Positions 51,101 to 60,658 of a stretch of 64,000 bases of DNA are shown here, one piece after another. The stretch is from Paratinospora sagittata (Eukaryota > Streptophyta > Magnoliopsida > Ranunculales > Menispermaceae). The notes under the pieces were generated by a model. The model was not told the origin of the DNA. It was given only the letters and a program-made list of their open reading frames with translations, and did no database searches. The stretch spans positions 12,845,920-12,909,919 of the forward strand of contig CM069600.1 of the NCBI GenBank assembly GCA_035771175.1. The letters are read 5' to 3'. The position numbers were made by a program, and so were the translations under genes. Positions within the stretch are counted from its first letter, which is position 1. Each line of letters begins with the position of its first letter.

Positions 51101-52395
51101 TTGAGATCATATAATTGTAGAGAACTGAATTTCGGACATTTCGATACTAAGATTTTAATTTTTGGATATGATTTGATATTTTTAGTAACTAAATATATGG
51201 TTTTGGTGAGTAAAATTTACTTTCGTGACCGTCGCGAACGTGTAAAACCTTAGTAAAATACCTGTTGAAGGTAGTAGAATGGTAGTATGACTGATTTTCC
51301 ACATGTCGATGTGGACAGAATAATTTTAGGAATGTACTATATTTTTAATAAAATTGATATATGTTCCAGTAGAAAAATAAAACTGAGAATTAGTGGAAAT
51401 ATGACTTGAAAATCTATTTTCACTGTTCTTTCTTGTGGAAATATCTAGACTGACCACAGAAACGAGATAGTAGTTTCTTCAACTGCTTATAAGTCCTAAA
51501 TTGAGTTGGAATCTAAATTCACAGAATGTGTATAATATTTTTCAGGTTGATCTTTATTATTAGTGATTTGAAGTGAGTTGAGAAATTAAATATGTAAATA
51601 GATATGACTAAATGAAATTGAATTATGAAGTGGTTGTGACAGGTTGAGTTAGTTGGATTTAAATTGGAACTGGACTCGAAAGCGACGGTGATTGTATTTA
51701 AGTAGAAAAGTCTTGTACTGTGAGTATATTTTCTTGATTTGGTTCTTGTATGGCATTATATATATATATGAAATGTTTGAATGTAAATATGCTATGCATA
51801 TATTGTTGCATTGTGTTTTAATTTGCATTCATAAATAATTTTTTTTAGCATTGGAGCATGTGAGACTTGCAAAGGTAAGTTGGTGTCATTTCGTTAGGAA
51901 TTAGACCCGGATGAGTGTTATGCGTAACCTCATTGTCAGTAGGCCTGTCCTAACAAGAATTGGAGATCCTTGAAATGACTGTGAATTGAGTAATGTGAGG
52001 TCCGAGCGTAGGCTCCTTATCGGTGCATCATAAGGAGTTCGTACCCGCTCCATTACAAGAATGAGGAAGATTGTGATTTTAGTTGAAAAGGATGCATTGT
52101 TTTCTTGAAAAATCATGAAATTTATGTTGTTGGCATGTATGAAATATTCGTTGAATAATGAATGTGTTTAATAATTATTTTAATGATTTTAAATGTCATG
52201 TTTCCCTAAATGCATATGATTGTCATATCAAGAGATATATTCACTGAGCTTGTTGATTGCTCACTCCATTCCTTCAATATTTCAGGTACAGAGTTAAAAG
52301 GAAAAAAGGAAAGTTAGAGAGTGATCGACTCGTGACCCGGATCTTTACTTTGTTGATGTATGTATGCATTGGAATAATGGATTATACTTGTGTTA

Positions 52396-52459
<64 letters not shown>

Positions 52460-55400
52460 ACATTATACATATGTATTATCATCTAGATGGGATGTGTGGG
52501 CATATACAAGATAGCTGAATATATTGGATTATGAAATGCTAATGATGTTGTACATGATTACATAATTACATGGTGGAAAGAAGAGATGATATGATTTGAT
52601 AAATGAATGAAATGAGAATGGCTAGATGTGTGGATGAATTAACTATATATATATATGTATATATATATATATGATTTGATTTGTGGTATATCAGGGAAAA
52701 ATGTGAATTGTCCATTTTATGGGGAGATGCTGTCAAAATTTCTAAAAATTTTGGGAATTATTGTGAATGTCCGTTGAGGCTGACAGTGTATTGTATATTG
52801 TATATGGGTATGTACAGTGTATAGTACATTGTGCTGGTCATGACGTCAGCCTACGTCAAGGGCGTCGTGACAATCGGAATCACTCAAGAACTCAAAGTAA
52901 GATTTACATGAGAAGGAACCAAAAGGATCAAGAGACCACAACAGTTTGTCTAGGCAATTTCCCGAAAATTTAACCTGCTCTAACTTAGCTAAGAAAGGTC
53001 CAATTTCACTTGCTTCCCTAGTTATAAGAGGCCAGAAGAAATAAAAGTTTCAAGATGAACTTTCAAGAGAATTCTAGGGTATCGATTCAAGAAAGAAAGA
53101 ATTATATCAATAAGGAAGATTAAATAAACGTAAAAAGATGAGGAGAAAGGTCAATCAAACAAGAGTTATCACATCACTTGTCTTCCAATAAAACGAAAGG
53201 TTTCCCCATTACCAGCCTTAAAAACAATGTGAGAATTGAAGACGAATACTACTGAAGAGATGAACTTCCACAAGCTCCTAGAAGTGAAACTAGAGGAAGT
53301 GCCAGTATCTTTGCTTGACTTAAAAAAACCATATTTGCTATTGACCACGTGAGCCCAAAGAGAAGAGCACTTCCTTGTGAATCTCCACAACCATCTCGCC
53401 ATTTTCCAAGCCCCTTTTGAAAAACGTGTTCAACTTCCTTGAAGGACACAAACCATCATGCTCCAAAAACATTAGGTATTGGAGAGGGACCCCAAATATC
53501 ACTATGAATGAGATCAAAAGGATCTGAACTTCTTTCATTACTAAGTGAAAAAGATATACGCTTGTGTTTCGCAAGTTCACACACTTCACAATGAAAATCA
53601 ACATTGAGAGACTCAAACAAAAAAGGAAACATGATTTTAAGGGTTCGAAAAGAAGGATGGCCAAGGCGGCGATGATGGAGCAATAGCTTTTCTTTCTTGG
53701 AAAATTTGTACTCGGAGAGAAATGAAGTGTTACTCTTGATAGGATGTACTGGTGCCTCAAGGTAATACAACCCGTCCTGTTCCTTAGCATGTCCAATCAT
53801 CGTCCCCAAGTCCTGGTCCTGAAATGCACAGTAAGTTGGGAAGAAGGTTACATTACAACTTAGATCATGGGTCAGTTTTTTAATAGAGATAAGATTAGTA
53901 GATAGTTTAGGAACATGAAGAACATTTCTGAGTGTAAGGGTGGGGCTGATGTGAACATCACCTATACCAGCAACTGTGGTTAAGGATCCATCAGCTGTGG
54001 CTATTTTCCGACTACTAGGACATGGGTTGTAGGTATGAAATATATTGGGGGAATTGGTCATGTGATCAGTAGCACCAGAATCTATAACCCAAGAGTTAGC
54101 AAAATACTTATCCGAGACGTTAAATCCAATAGAAATAGGAAAGTTACCTGAATGGGCCAATGAATAGGTACCTGAGGGTTTGTCCAGTGTGCCAAGCAAA
54201 GATTTCAATCTTCTAATGTCGTCTTGGCTGAATCCTTCTGGCACCGGGGAGTCTGCAACTGTTTGTTCAGTAGACAGATGTGCTTGTCCACTGGTCTTCT
54301 GTTGTCCTCCTTTGCAGCCCCATTCTTTACTGGAAGTTGAAGGCTTGCCATGAAGTTTCCAACACTTCTCCCTCGTATGTCTAGTCTTCTGACAATAAGT
54401 ACACCATAGATTGTCCCTATTGTCTCGATTTGGGACCTTTGATGATTCAGCACGCGGAGTGTGTGTCTTCTAATCATTTCCCCGATTGGCAACCATAGCT
54501 GAGCCTTCCATCTTCTGAGGTGTGAGCATAACACTTCTTTTGCTTTCTTCAGTCCGGATAGCTGAGAAAGTCTCATTCAGAGTTGACAACTATTTGTTGA
54601 GAGTCTGAACTCTCACTTGATCAAACTCTGCATTGAGTCCAGCCAAGAAGTCATAGACCCGATCCTTCTCAATATAGTTCTTTAAAACTACAGCATCTGC
54701 AGGGCATGTAGTCTCAATAAACCTATAATGGTCAAGTTTCTGCCAGAGATTCTTCAATACATTGGCATATTCGGTGACCGTCATGTTGCCTTGTTTTGTT
54801 GTTCCAACTTTCACTTTGATCTCATACACTTGGGCTGCATCATGGGCCTTAGAGTATATCTGATGAACGGCATCCCAAATGTCTTTGGCGGTAGTTAGAA
54901 ACATGCATGTATCACTAATGTTTGGCGTCATTGAATTCCATAGCCACGCCATTATAGAAGCATCTTCGTTATCCCACGCTATAAACTTAGGATCTTCAGG
55001 TGTAGGTCCAGTGCCCAAAAGATGACTTAATTTCCCTTTGCCCTTCAGAAAAGTACGCACCAACAGAGACCACTTCAAATAATTCTTTCCATCGAGTCTG
55101 TATGCTGCCTGAATGTTTGGTAGTTCTCCTTTCTCCGTTTTGTCAACTGCTTCTTCAGTCTGCACCGTTTCGGAAGTAACCGACATTTTTTTTTATCGAT
55201 TACAAACTCAAAAAAGAGAAAAAAAAAAGAATATCAGATGAAGACGAAGAAGGCGAACCAGGAGCTGCAGATGGCGATGGAGATTAGAAAGATGTAGTGA
55301 TGCAGTGATGCGCAAAAGAGATATGTGAGAGAGATGCGCGAGAGACGACAGAGATCAGTAGCAAAGTCAAATATCAGCAATGGTGGGTTCGAGCAGCGGC

Positions 55401-58400
55401 GACTGAAACATAGTAGCAACGGAGACGAAGGCGTCGACAACGATTAGGATATCGGCAGTGCCGATGAGGAAGACGCAGTAGTCGATGGTGATATAGTAGC
55501 AGTGATGAAGACGTATGCACCAATCAACAACACGAATAATGGCGATGAAGGCCAACGAGGAAGGTTCCGGCGATGAAGGCCAACGAGGAAGGTTCCGGCA
55601 ATGAAGGCCAAAATAAAACAATTTCGACGATGAAGGTCGAAAGAAAAGAAAAATTTCCCTGTTGTACGAGCTTAGAGCTCTGATACCATGTTAAATACTA
55701 ATAAAAGACACAAAGATGTAATGTGGTTCGGCTCCAAGGCCTACGTCCACGGGAGAAGAGAGGAAATATTTTCTTATTCTTGATGATGTCTTAATGGAGG
55801 GACACCATATATATAGACATACAGGGCTATGCACACATATAGCTATAATTACAATTTTAGTAACTACTAAATAAAACGACTACTAAAATTATCATCTTTC
55901 CTTAAAAGGAAATAAATCCTTAAAGGAAATAAGCCTTAAAGGAAATAAATCTCACAGAATTATCATCTTTCCTTAAAGGAAATAAATCTCAAAGATTTTG
56001 CACTTCTCCACAACACCTTTTTATCCACATTTAAGACGAAAAAAGTAAATAAATAAAATTAAATCACCTGAATTTTGGCCAAAAAACTTCACTTTAAAAG
56101 GTAGCACGGAGGAGTCTATGGGCAGCCCTCCTCACTATGTTTTCAAAAGTAGATATTTGTGAATCATTCTCTCATAGAAAAGTCCAAAATACCCTCAACC
56201 AATTACTCATTATTTGATCTATCGTGTAGTTTAGTATTGTTTATATTTGTTCAAAATAATCATATGTCAGATTACAAAATAATCAACATCCATATCAACA
56301 ACTTATAATCTATTACATCTACAATGTAGACTCCATAAAGACCTATTAGACTATACCCATCTATAATTAATTCTCTAACATCTACAATATATACTATATA
56401 TTCATATGTTTGTCTATATCCATCTACAATAACCATCAATGTAAACCCATAGGTCTATAATGTGGTCTATTATGGTATACGAAGTTAATACAAGAACAAT
56501 TGGACTTGGGTGGATGAGTGTTGGGGGGAACTTAGGCTAAGCGTATTTTAGACTTTACTATGGAAAAATAGGTCTCAAATCTCTGATCTTGAAAACAAGG
56601 TTTTCTTTCATTTTCCTGCCAAAATAGTCATTTTCAAGAAGAAAACAACTAAAAAAACATAAAATTAATAAATAAAATAATAAAAGTCATTAAAGTACAA
56701 AATGACCATGTCAACCTTTTGCAAGCATTCAATTTGAAAGAGCTACAAAGTATGTTATGTAATACCATGAAATTCTTAAGGGTAATATGGTAATTACCTC
56801 AAGGGTGCTTTAGACATTTTCATACTTGTGTGAATTTATGAAGTAGCATAGCTTAAAAACAAAGAAGAAAGACCATAGAGTCCCAATCTATTTGTAGGGG
56901 TGATGGTAAAAATCAGTGGAAAATAGTTGAAAGCCCAAATAAATTTGTTTTGGTCATCTTGTAAGAAAGTGATAAAGTCACCTCTTTTTAATAATTTGAC
57001 TTCACAAATGGCACTAAAAGTTTTTAAAACCTCAAGAAACCAAGTTTGGTGATTTTAGGAATGCATCAACTATTTTTAATTATGACACATTTTAACACAA
57101 TGTTCTATTATATGCTTGAAGGATGGGCCTTGGCAACCAAGTTCCAAGGCTATTTTTGTTCCCAACCAACCCATGAACAGATTGATGTTCTGTTAGAGGA
57201 TGAGATCGTTTCCACTTTTGACCTTCCCTTACTAGAGTCGAGTTCTTCCAAGCCACGAAGTTTAGATGCAGCACATGTCATGCATTTTACTAAATCTTAT
57301 AAACATCGCCAATTTAGAAACTTGATTATAGGATATTATTTACTTTGTAAGTGTACCATCATCTTCACTTATCGAAATCGAGTTCTTTCAAGCCAGGGAG
57401 AGTTGATATAGCATGTGTCATGGCATCATGCCTTTTTCTAAATTTTATCAATGTTGCAGCTAGTTATCAAAGTCTACTAGATGACACAAACTATAACAAA
57501 CAGAAATCTAGCAATATAGAGTCAAGTTTATCTACAGCCAAAGAAAGCAATAGCAATGATAAATATGGTATTAAATCATTGAACTAAGAAGTGGCAACAA
57601 AACTTGTGGCACAAGCACAAAGGAAAAACTGGGAAACAAGCATGCATTGTGTGCCATACGTTTTTACTATTTCTAGCAAAGAAGAACATACCTTGAAAGG
57701 CAATTTAGTGATTGGATCAAGATCACCTTTAGCTATGCCTTTAACTATATCTTGTGGAATCAATGTACCAATGGTTAAGATATAAACTAGAAGTTGGGAG
57801 GTTACATAAAACAACAAGAACAAATTTGCTAAGGAACATATGAAGAAGAACTAGAAATAAATCAAGGATATGGGCCTACGAAGTCCAAATCATCACCAAG
57901 GTCATTGGAAATTTCAGTTAAATGCACGATATCTTCAGCTGCAGTATCATAAACCCTTTGATACTGGAAGGTCAACAATGCTTTCTTGAACGATTCTTCA
58001 TAAAGAGGTGGAACTGATGAAGTATTAAATCTCAAGTGTTTAACGACCTGATAGTAATGTACAATGCAAATTGAGAACTCAGACAATATTCTAATCAACA
58101 GAACTGACCAAGTGTATGAAGAACTTATTTTCTTAAAGGAAGGCAGATTGTTCATTTGTTTAAAAAGAACTCCATGATCCAGATTACAAAAGAAATTTAT
58201 GGTGAAAATGCAATGCAGTTGGAAAGAAAATAGAACAAAGAAGCCTGGAAACAAGGATTGTTTATCGTCTTTCCTTTATTTATTGTTTAAGAACAAGTTA
58301 TGTGACTATATTAATGTCCCCGTTAAACCAAAACTGATGTTTTAAAATTCTGCCAATTCTCTAGGTAACACACAAGAAACTACGTTTTTTTTTAAATAAG

Positions 58401-59575
58401 AACTGAAATGATTGTATTAATGACAAGGAAGAAAAGAAAAAAACGAAAGGACAATGAGTCTTCAATGTGAAAACCACGTACTTTCTAAAAATGTTCAACC
58501 TACTCACTTTCTTCGAAACCAAAATCAAATCCCAACTCCTTTATTACATTCCAATATGATCTCAGAACTTATTTCTTCTGTAACTTAAAAACTAAAATTT
58601 ATATACCTTGACATTAAAAGCAAAACAACTTTCATTGCAACCAAAGCATGATATCGACTTTGAATTGAATAACAAATCCAGGCAACCTAAGGCATATCAA
58701 TATTTCTGTGCATAAAAACAGTACATTTGGGTGTAAAAACTTAGCAAGTGAAGTTCCAGGCAGTTAGATGAGAATCAAATAACCAAGAGAATTACTGTCA
58801 CCTTTTCATAGCTACGGAATTTTCGGATAAGTGCATGAGCTCTTTTCAAGCCCATTCCCGGCAATGACTGCAGATAGTCACAACCACTTAAGATGCACAT
58901 CTCAAGAACCATCTGCTGAGTGAATCCTGTAAAATCCAATTCCTGATTTCGCTGCAGCATGGAATATTGATATTGAACACCTTGTCCAAATTTGTCCATC
59001 TTGAAAATAATCTGATTTTAAGAGACGAATCACATATTAGGTCAAACATCAAGAACAGACTCAAGTCCACAGTAATGTAAGAAGAGGGGGAGAGAGAGAG
59101 AGAGAAGAGAGAGAGATGATATTGAACTTGTCTAATTACTCACTCTTGGACATCCAAATGCAATCAAGTCTGAATCCTCAGTAATAACTGCATCAACACG
59201 CCTGCTAAGGGCCAAGAAGGTCATTTGGGCATCAGCCTCATATGGAGCAACCACATAATCAACATTCTCCTGCTTTAAAACCTTTCAGATGCAAAATGTC
59301 AATAAAACAAGACTTATGTCCAATTATCGTGATGCAAAGTAAAAGGCTCCTAACAAAAGAACAAATAAAAACAAAAAAAAAGAACTCACTAAAGAAGTGT
59401 ATCAAATCTTATTCAAGGACCAAATGATTCTGTCTGAGATTCAAGCCATACCTGGATAAGCATATATGCAACCGAAGGTGAGATATCAACTGCCTTTTGA
59501 TAGCATTCATAAGCAGCAGCAGAATTTCCATTTGACTCATGCACAATAGCACGCTCAAGATTTTCTTTCCGCCCC
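41431..59575 (-). CDS. EXO1: Exonuclease 1 (Rad2/FEN1 family), 12 exons, 5' end not in view
   Basis: 5'-3' double-strand DNA exonuclease and flap nuclease of mismatch repair and recombination, acting in the nucleus. Exons on the minus strand: 59452-59575, 59144-59281, 58802-59011, 57872-58047, 57692-57764, 45201-45324, 44025-44194, 43822-43873, 43364-43713, 43219-43270, 41616-41841, 41431-41521. Every junction keeps phase, giving 594 residues and a stop. Internal nuclease domain: [12 protein letters not shown] (metal-binding E and D), ITEDSDLI (two D), [14 protein letters not shown] (D and helix-hairpin-helix). The C-terminal half matches plant EXO1 at [25 protein letters not shown] and [13 protein letters not shown]. 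The N-terminal domain (about 105 residues, starting MGIQGLLP in the family) is missing from the window or lost. Joined exons carry no lesion. Confidence 0.95.
41616..41841 (-). CDS. EXO1: EXO1 exon k: [13 protein letters not shown]
   Basis: 226 nt; acceptor TCCGACAG, donor ACTAG/GTAATG. Contains [22 protein letters not shown] and [13 protein letters not shown], a strongly conserved C-terminal block of plant EXO1. Confidence 0.93.
43219..43270 (-). CDS. EXO1: EXO1 exon j (52 nt)
   Basis: Acceptor ATCTCCAG, donor GCAA/GTATGA, phase 0 to 1. [17 protein letters not shown]. Supported by in-phase splice sites. Confidence 0.8.
43364..43713 (-). CDS. EXO1: EXO1 exon i: [10 protein letters not shown] segment
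   Basis: 350 nt; acceptor TATGCCAG, donor CAGGAT/GTATGT. It holds [14 protein letters not shown], a short motif kept in plant EXO1 tails, and a basic IKKRKLIS that may act in nuclear import (inference). Confidence 0.9.
43822..43873 (-). CDS. EXO1: EXO1 exon h (52 nt)
   Basis: Acceptor TGTTTCAG, donor [28 protein letters not shown], Ser-rich. Supported by phase (0 to 1) and position rather than strong conservation. Confidence 0.8.
44025..44194 (-). CDS. EXO1: EXO1 exon g: [13 protein letters not shown]
   Basis: 170 nt; acceptor ATCTGAAG, donor TTGTCC/GTCAGT. Joining makes [19 protein letters not shown], matching the family. An acidic Ser-rich stretch follows. Confidence 0.92.
45145..45190. 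repeat. (GA)n microsatellite in an EXO1 intron
   Basis: About 14 GA units beside a CA-rich tract, just downstream of exon f on the minus strand. Its complement gives a CT tract. Likely length-polymorphic. Confidence 0.9.
45201..45324 (-). CDS. EXO1: EXO1 exon f: [15 protein letters not shown]
   Basis: 124 nt, phase 0 to phase 1. [10 protein letters not shown], then [18 protein letters not shown] and LTNYF plus T. Donor TTCT/GTACTA. It opens the poorly ordered C-terminal half of EXO1. Confidence 0.92.
46790..48000 (-). pseudogene. L1-type LINE segment A: reverse transcriptase
   Basis: Minus strand from ~48000: [53 protein letters not shown], then [14 protein letters not shown] with the YADD catalytic motif. 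It continues [38 protein letters not shown], and ends [23 protein letters not shown] near 46810. Stops and frameshifts break it. The endonuclease and 5' part are absent. It copied its own RNA at the target site; now dead. Confidence 0.88.
48040..49008 (+). mobile_element. Tat/Ogre-like LTR fragment (possible solo LTR)
   Basis: TGATAAAAATGTCCATTATAA at the left and GGTTGAAACA at the right are plausible ends. CTATAAAAGG at 48751-48760 is a TATA box, followed by TTAACTTAAGCATCGAAGTG and TACCCCCCGGTGCCAC, a pattern I associate with Tat-type LTRs. The U3 is filled with a GC-rich repeat. No matching 5-bp duplication was found, so the ends are approximate. Confidence 0.5.
48100..48640. repeat. GC-rich degenerate minisatellite
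   Basis: Many short units such as GACCACGGTCAAGG, GGCCACGGCCGAGG and GGCCGAGGCCCC with their inverted forms, in an otherwise AT-rich intron. The reading frames on both strands are only the repeat. It lies in the U3 part of the Tat-like LTR. Confidence 0.8.
49640..50245 (-). pseudogene. LINE segment B, 3' part (zinc-binding RVT C-terminal region)
   Basis: The minus strand shows [35 protein letters not shown] and [13 protein letters not shown] in shifting frames: the zf-RVT-type region of plant L1 LINEs (K-x-FFWL..C-x2-C..H..CxFAxxLW pattern). It is separated from its upstream part (52878-53445) by the solo LTR. An A-rich stretch at ~49622-49660 (as T-run on the minus strand, A-run on plus) lies at the 3' side. 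Confidence 0.7.
50251..52872 (+). mobile_element. Solo LTR of the 19985-29815 Ty3 family
   Basis: 2622 bp from TGTAACGCCCCG to GGGCGTCGTGACA, flanked by ATCGG at 50246-50250 and 52873-52877. It aligns in reverse with both LTRs at 19985-22684 and 27087-29815 but is clearly more diverged. No internal sequence remains, as after LTR-LTR recombination. Inserted within LINE segment B. Confidence 0.93.
52400..52455. repeat. (TA)n microsatellite in the solo LTR
   Basis: About 27 TA units. The two related LTRs have only a short TA run at the matching place, so it expanded here. Confidence 0.9.
52878..53445 (-). pseudogene. LINE segment B, upstream part
   Basis: The minus strand reads [49 protein letters not shown]: the block that follows reverse transcriptase in plant L1 LINEs. 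It directly continues into 49640-50245 when the solo LTR is removed. Its right end abuts the truncated copia element near 53446. Confidence 0.8.
53446..55186 (-). pseudogene. Ty1/copia gag-protease-integrase N-terminus, truncated
   Basis: One frame from ATG at 55184-55186. Gag: [24 protein letters not shown] and [21 protein letters not shown] (UBN2 type). Zinc knuckle [14 protein letters not shown] (C-x2-C-x4-H-x4-C). Protease: [16 protein letters not shown]-pre-integrase: [18 protein letters not shown], then [12 protein letters not shown]. It ends just after NVFGA, before the integrase catalytic core is complete. Reverse transcriptase, RNase H and the 3' LTR are missing. Two in-frame stops (54590-54592, 54470-54472); otherwise the frame is clean, suggesting a fairly recent origin. 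Confidence 0.9.
55187..55676 (-). mobile_element. 5' leader of the copia element
   Basis: Non-coding sequence between primer site and gag. It contains a tandem pair of a ~27-bp GATGAAGGCCAACGAGGAAG-type unit near 55545-55610 and purine-rich stretches. It would carry packaging signals. Confidence 0.6.
55677..55688 (-). promoter_or_regulatory. Primer binding site of the copia element
   Basis: The minus strand reads TGGTATCAGAGC directly after the LTR end TTTAACA, matching initiator tRNA-Met. Confidence 0.9.
55689..56015 (-). mobile_element. 5' LTR of the copia element (327 bp)
   Basis: The minus strand begins TGTTGTGGAGAAGTGC and ends TATTAGTATTTAACA. Short direct repeats CTTTAAGGAAAGATGA-like lie near 55890-55985 on the opposite strand. 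GTATATATATGG near 55810 (minus-sense CCATATATAT region) may be the TATA region. The matching 3' LTR is absent. Confidence 0.85.
56016..57691 (-). other. Rest of the large EXO1 intron, no element recognised
   Basis: AT-rich. A 121-codon plus-strand frame (57046-57411) matches nothing I know and is antisense to the gene. I treat it as chance. Confidence 0.5.
57692..57764 (-). CDS. EXO1: EXO1 exon e: [17 protein letters not shown]
   Basis: 73 nt. It starts after an AC acceptor and ends CCTTTCAAG/GTATGT with phase 0. It matches the PQDIAKGIAxGDLDPFT block that closes the EXO1 nuclease domain. Confidence 0.92.
57765..57871 (-). other. Putative U12-type AT-AC intron of EXO1 (107 nt)
   Basis: Donor /ATATCCTTG against consensus ATATCCTTT. 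Branch-site-like ATCTTAACC (consensus TTCCTTAAC) with its adenosine about 10 nt from the 3' end, which is GGTAC/. Removing it joins CC to A and gives DFVGPLIPQDI, the sequence conserved in EXO1. I found no GT-AG alternative that preserves this. The short branch-to-acceptor distance is characteristic of the minor spliceosome. Confidence 0.85.
57872..58047 (-). CDS. EXO1: EXO1 exon d: ends at an AT-AC donor
   Basis: Acceptor [27 protein letters not shown] to [10 protein letters not shown] plus two bases (CC). The next genomic bases are ATATCCTTG, a U12-type donor. Read through, the frame hits a stop three codons later, so splicing here is needed. Confidence 0.93.
58802..59011 (-). CDS. EXO1: EXO1 exon c: [13 protein letters not shown] helix-hairpin-helix
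   Basis: 70 codons, phase 0; acceptor TTAAAATCAG, donor [22 protein letters not shown], then [20 protein letters not shown], with the last conserved metal-binding aspartate and the DNA-binding helix-hairpin-helix. Confidence 0.96.
59144..59281 (-). CDS. EXO1: EXO1 exon b: catalytic YEADAQ and TEDSDL
   Basis: 46 codons, phase 0 at both ends; acceptor CTGAAAG, donor AGA/GTGAGT. It holds APYEADAQ and [11 protein letters not shown], four of the acidic metal ligands of the Rad2/FEN1 family. All are intact. Confidence 0.95.
59452..59575 (-). CDS. EXO1: EXO1 exon a: [16 protein letters not shown] helix
   Basis: Acceptor TGATGCAG, donor CAG/GTATGG. One leading base completes the codon split with the upstream exon, then [41 protein letters not shown] sequence ends LIQ. 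It corresponds to about residue 105 onward of plant EXO1, the arch region between the N and I nuclease domains. Confidence 0.93.
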
Positions 59576-59754
59576 CTGCATCAGTATGCAAAAAGAATAA
59601 TTACGTTTAACATCTGCAAATACTGTATTAGTTAATCATTTGCTACAGCTATCAACAACAACCTGGTCAACCCTGCAGAATGTAATTGAAGATACAGTAA
59701 TTCATGGAAGCATGCCATATCCTGCAAATTATATCAAGAGATCACCTATATAGT

Positions 59755-60245
59755 CCATTCAGTACCATCATGTTCGAGGTTGAGATCTTTCATTTTGTGA
59801 TGATGTATCAGCCCAATGACATGAACCATAGAGTTAAAGCAGGATGGGTTAAGTGGAGGAATGCTTCCCGAGTATTATATGACCAATGCATCCCATTGAA
59901 GTTGAAAGAGATATAATTAACAAGAACATATATTCGAAAAATAGTAGGAGTAGCCCAAGTTATAGATAAAATGAGAGAAAACCGATTAAGGTGGTTTAGA
60001 CACTTACAACAAAGACATTTGTATGTGCCAATTAGGAAAAGTGTCCTCTTAACAATCCATGGTAATGATAGAGGTAGAGGAAGACCTCAATAACGTCGAT
60101 ACAGATAATTAAGATAGATATAACTACTTGTAATTTAAATGTCGATTTAACCCTTGATAGAGAGAAGTGGAGGAAGCGGATTCATGTAGCCAACCCCATG
60201 TAGTTGGAAAAAGGCTTTCTTAAGTTGAGTTGAGTTGAACACAAG
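59755..60245 (+). mobile_element. RTE-type LINE, 3' end
   Basis: Plus strand: NHRVKAGWVKWRNASRVLYDQ, VPLKLK-like IPLKLKE, then KMRENRLRWFRHLQQRHL and RGRGRPQ. These are the last blocks of plant RTE LINE reverse transcriptase proteins. It ends with CCCCATGTAGTTGG, AAAAGGC and a TTGAGTTGAGTTGA tail, the characteristic 3' tail. A large piece between IPLKLKE and KMREN is deleted. Non-functional. Confidence 0.85.
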
Positions 60246-60435
60246 TCGGAGCATTAAGGACAAAGACAAAGCTAAGGGCAATGCGAGCATGTCAAGGAAT
60301 GCAAAGCACAAACCCAAAAGCAAAGCCCCAAGACACTGCATTGAGAGCAAGAAAATCACATAAAAGAATGAGGAATCAAACAAATCAAGTCAAGATCAAG
60401 AAGACAAAAGATTTGAAGAACATAAATAGGGGTAC

Positions 60436-60604
60436 AAATAAAAAAGGCATACCAAATGCACGAGGCTCCCACCATTGCAAGGTTTAAGGAAGGGGCTATG
60501 TATGTTGCCTTGCCTCCACAATGGAGAGGTTGTTTCTAGATTCGTATCCATGACCTCTAGGTCACAATAGAGCAACCTCAACCATTGCGTCAAGGCCTGC
60601 CGTC
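60436..60604 (-). mobile_element. Au-like SINE
   Basis: The minus strand reads GCAATGGTTGAGGTTGCTC (A-box region), AGGTCATGGATACGAATC (degenerate B box), AACAGCCTCTC-like AACAACCTCTCC, GGCAAGGC, and ends GGTGGGAGCCTCGTGCATT..TTTTT. This order is the known layout of plant Au SINEs. No coding content. Confidence 0.8.
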
Positions 60605-60658
60605 ACAAAGTAGTTAACAAACTACTTCATAAATTTCCATAGAACCCAAATCAACCCA

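Larger units (their letters stand above)
45325..57691 (-). other. 12.4-kb EXO1 intron filled with retroelements
   Basis: Ordinary GT-AG ends (GTATGT at 57691, ..TTAACAG at 45325). It contains, left to right: LINE segment A, a Tat-like LTR, LINE segment B split by a solo LTR, and a truncated copia element. Exons on both sides are in phase and undamaged, so the intron is presumably still spliced. Confidence 0.9.

Noticed and set aside
57046..57411. 121-codon plus-strand reading frame
   Set aside because: Antisense inside an EXO1 intron, matches nothing known, no splice or start context; likely chance.
57765..57871. GT-AG alternatives for the EXO1 intron (for example GTAGGC donor with TTCTAG acceptor)
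   Set aside because: They break the frame or delete the conserved VGPLIPQ segment; only AT-AC boundaries restore it.
59664..59723. Possible extra EXO1 exon (..CHELLYLQLHSAGLTR) with AG and GT borders
   Set aside because: In the phase needed to join exon a it contains a stop, and it does not resemble the EXO1 N-terminal domain.
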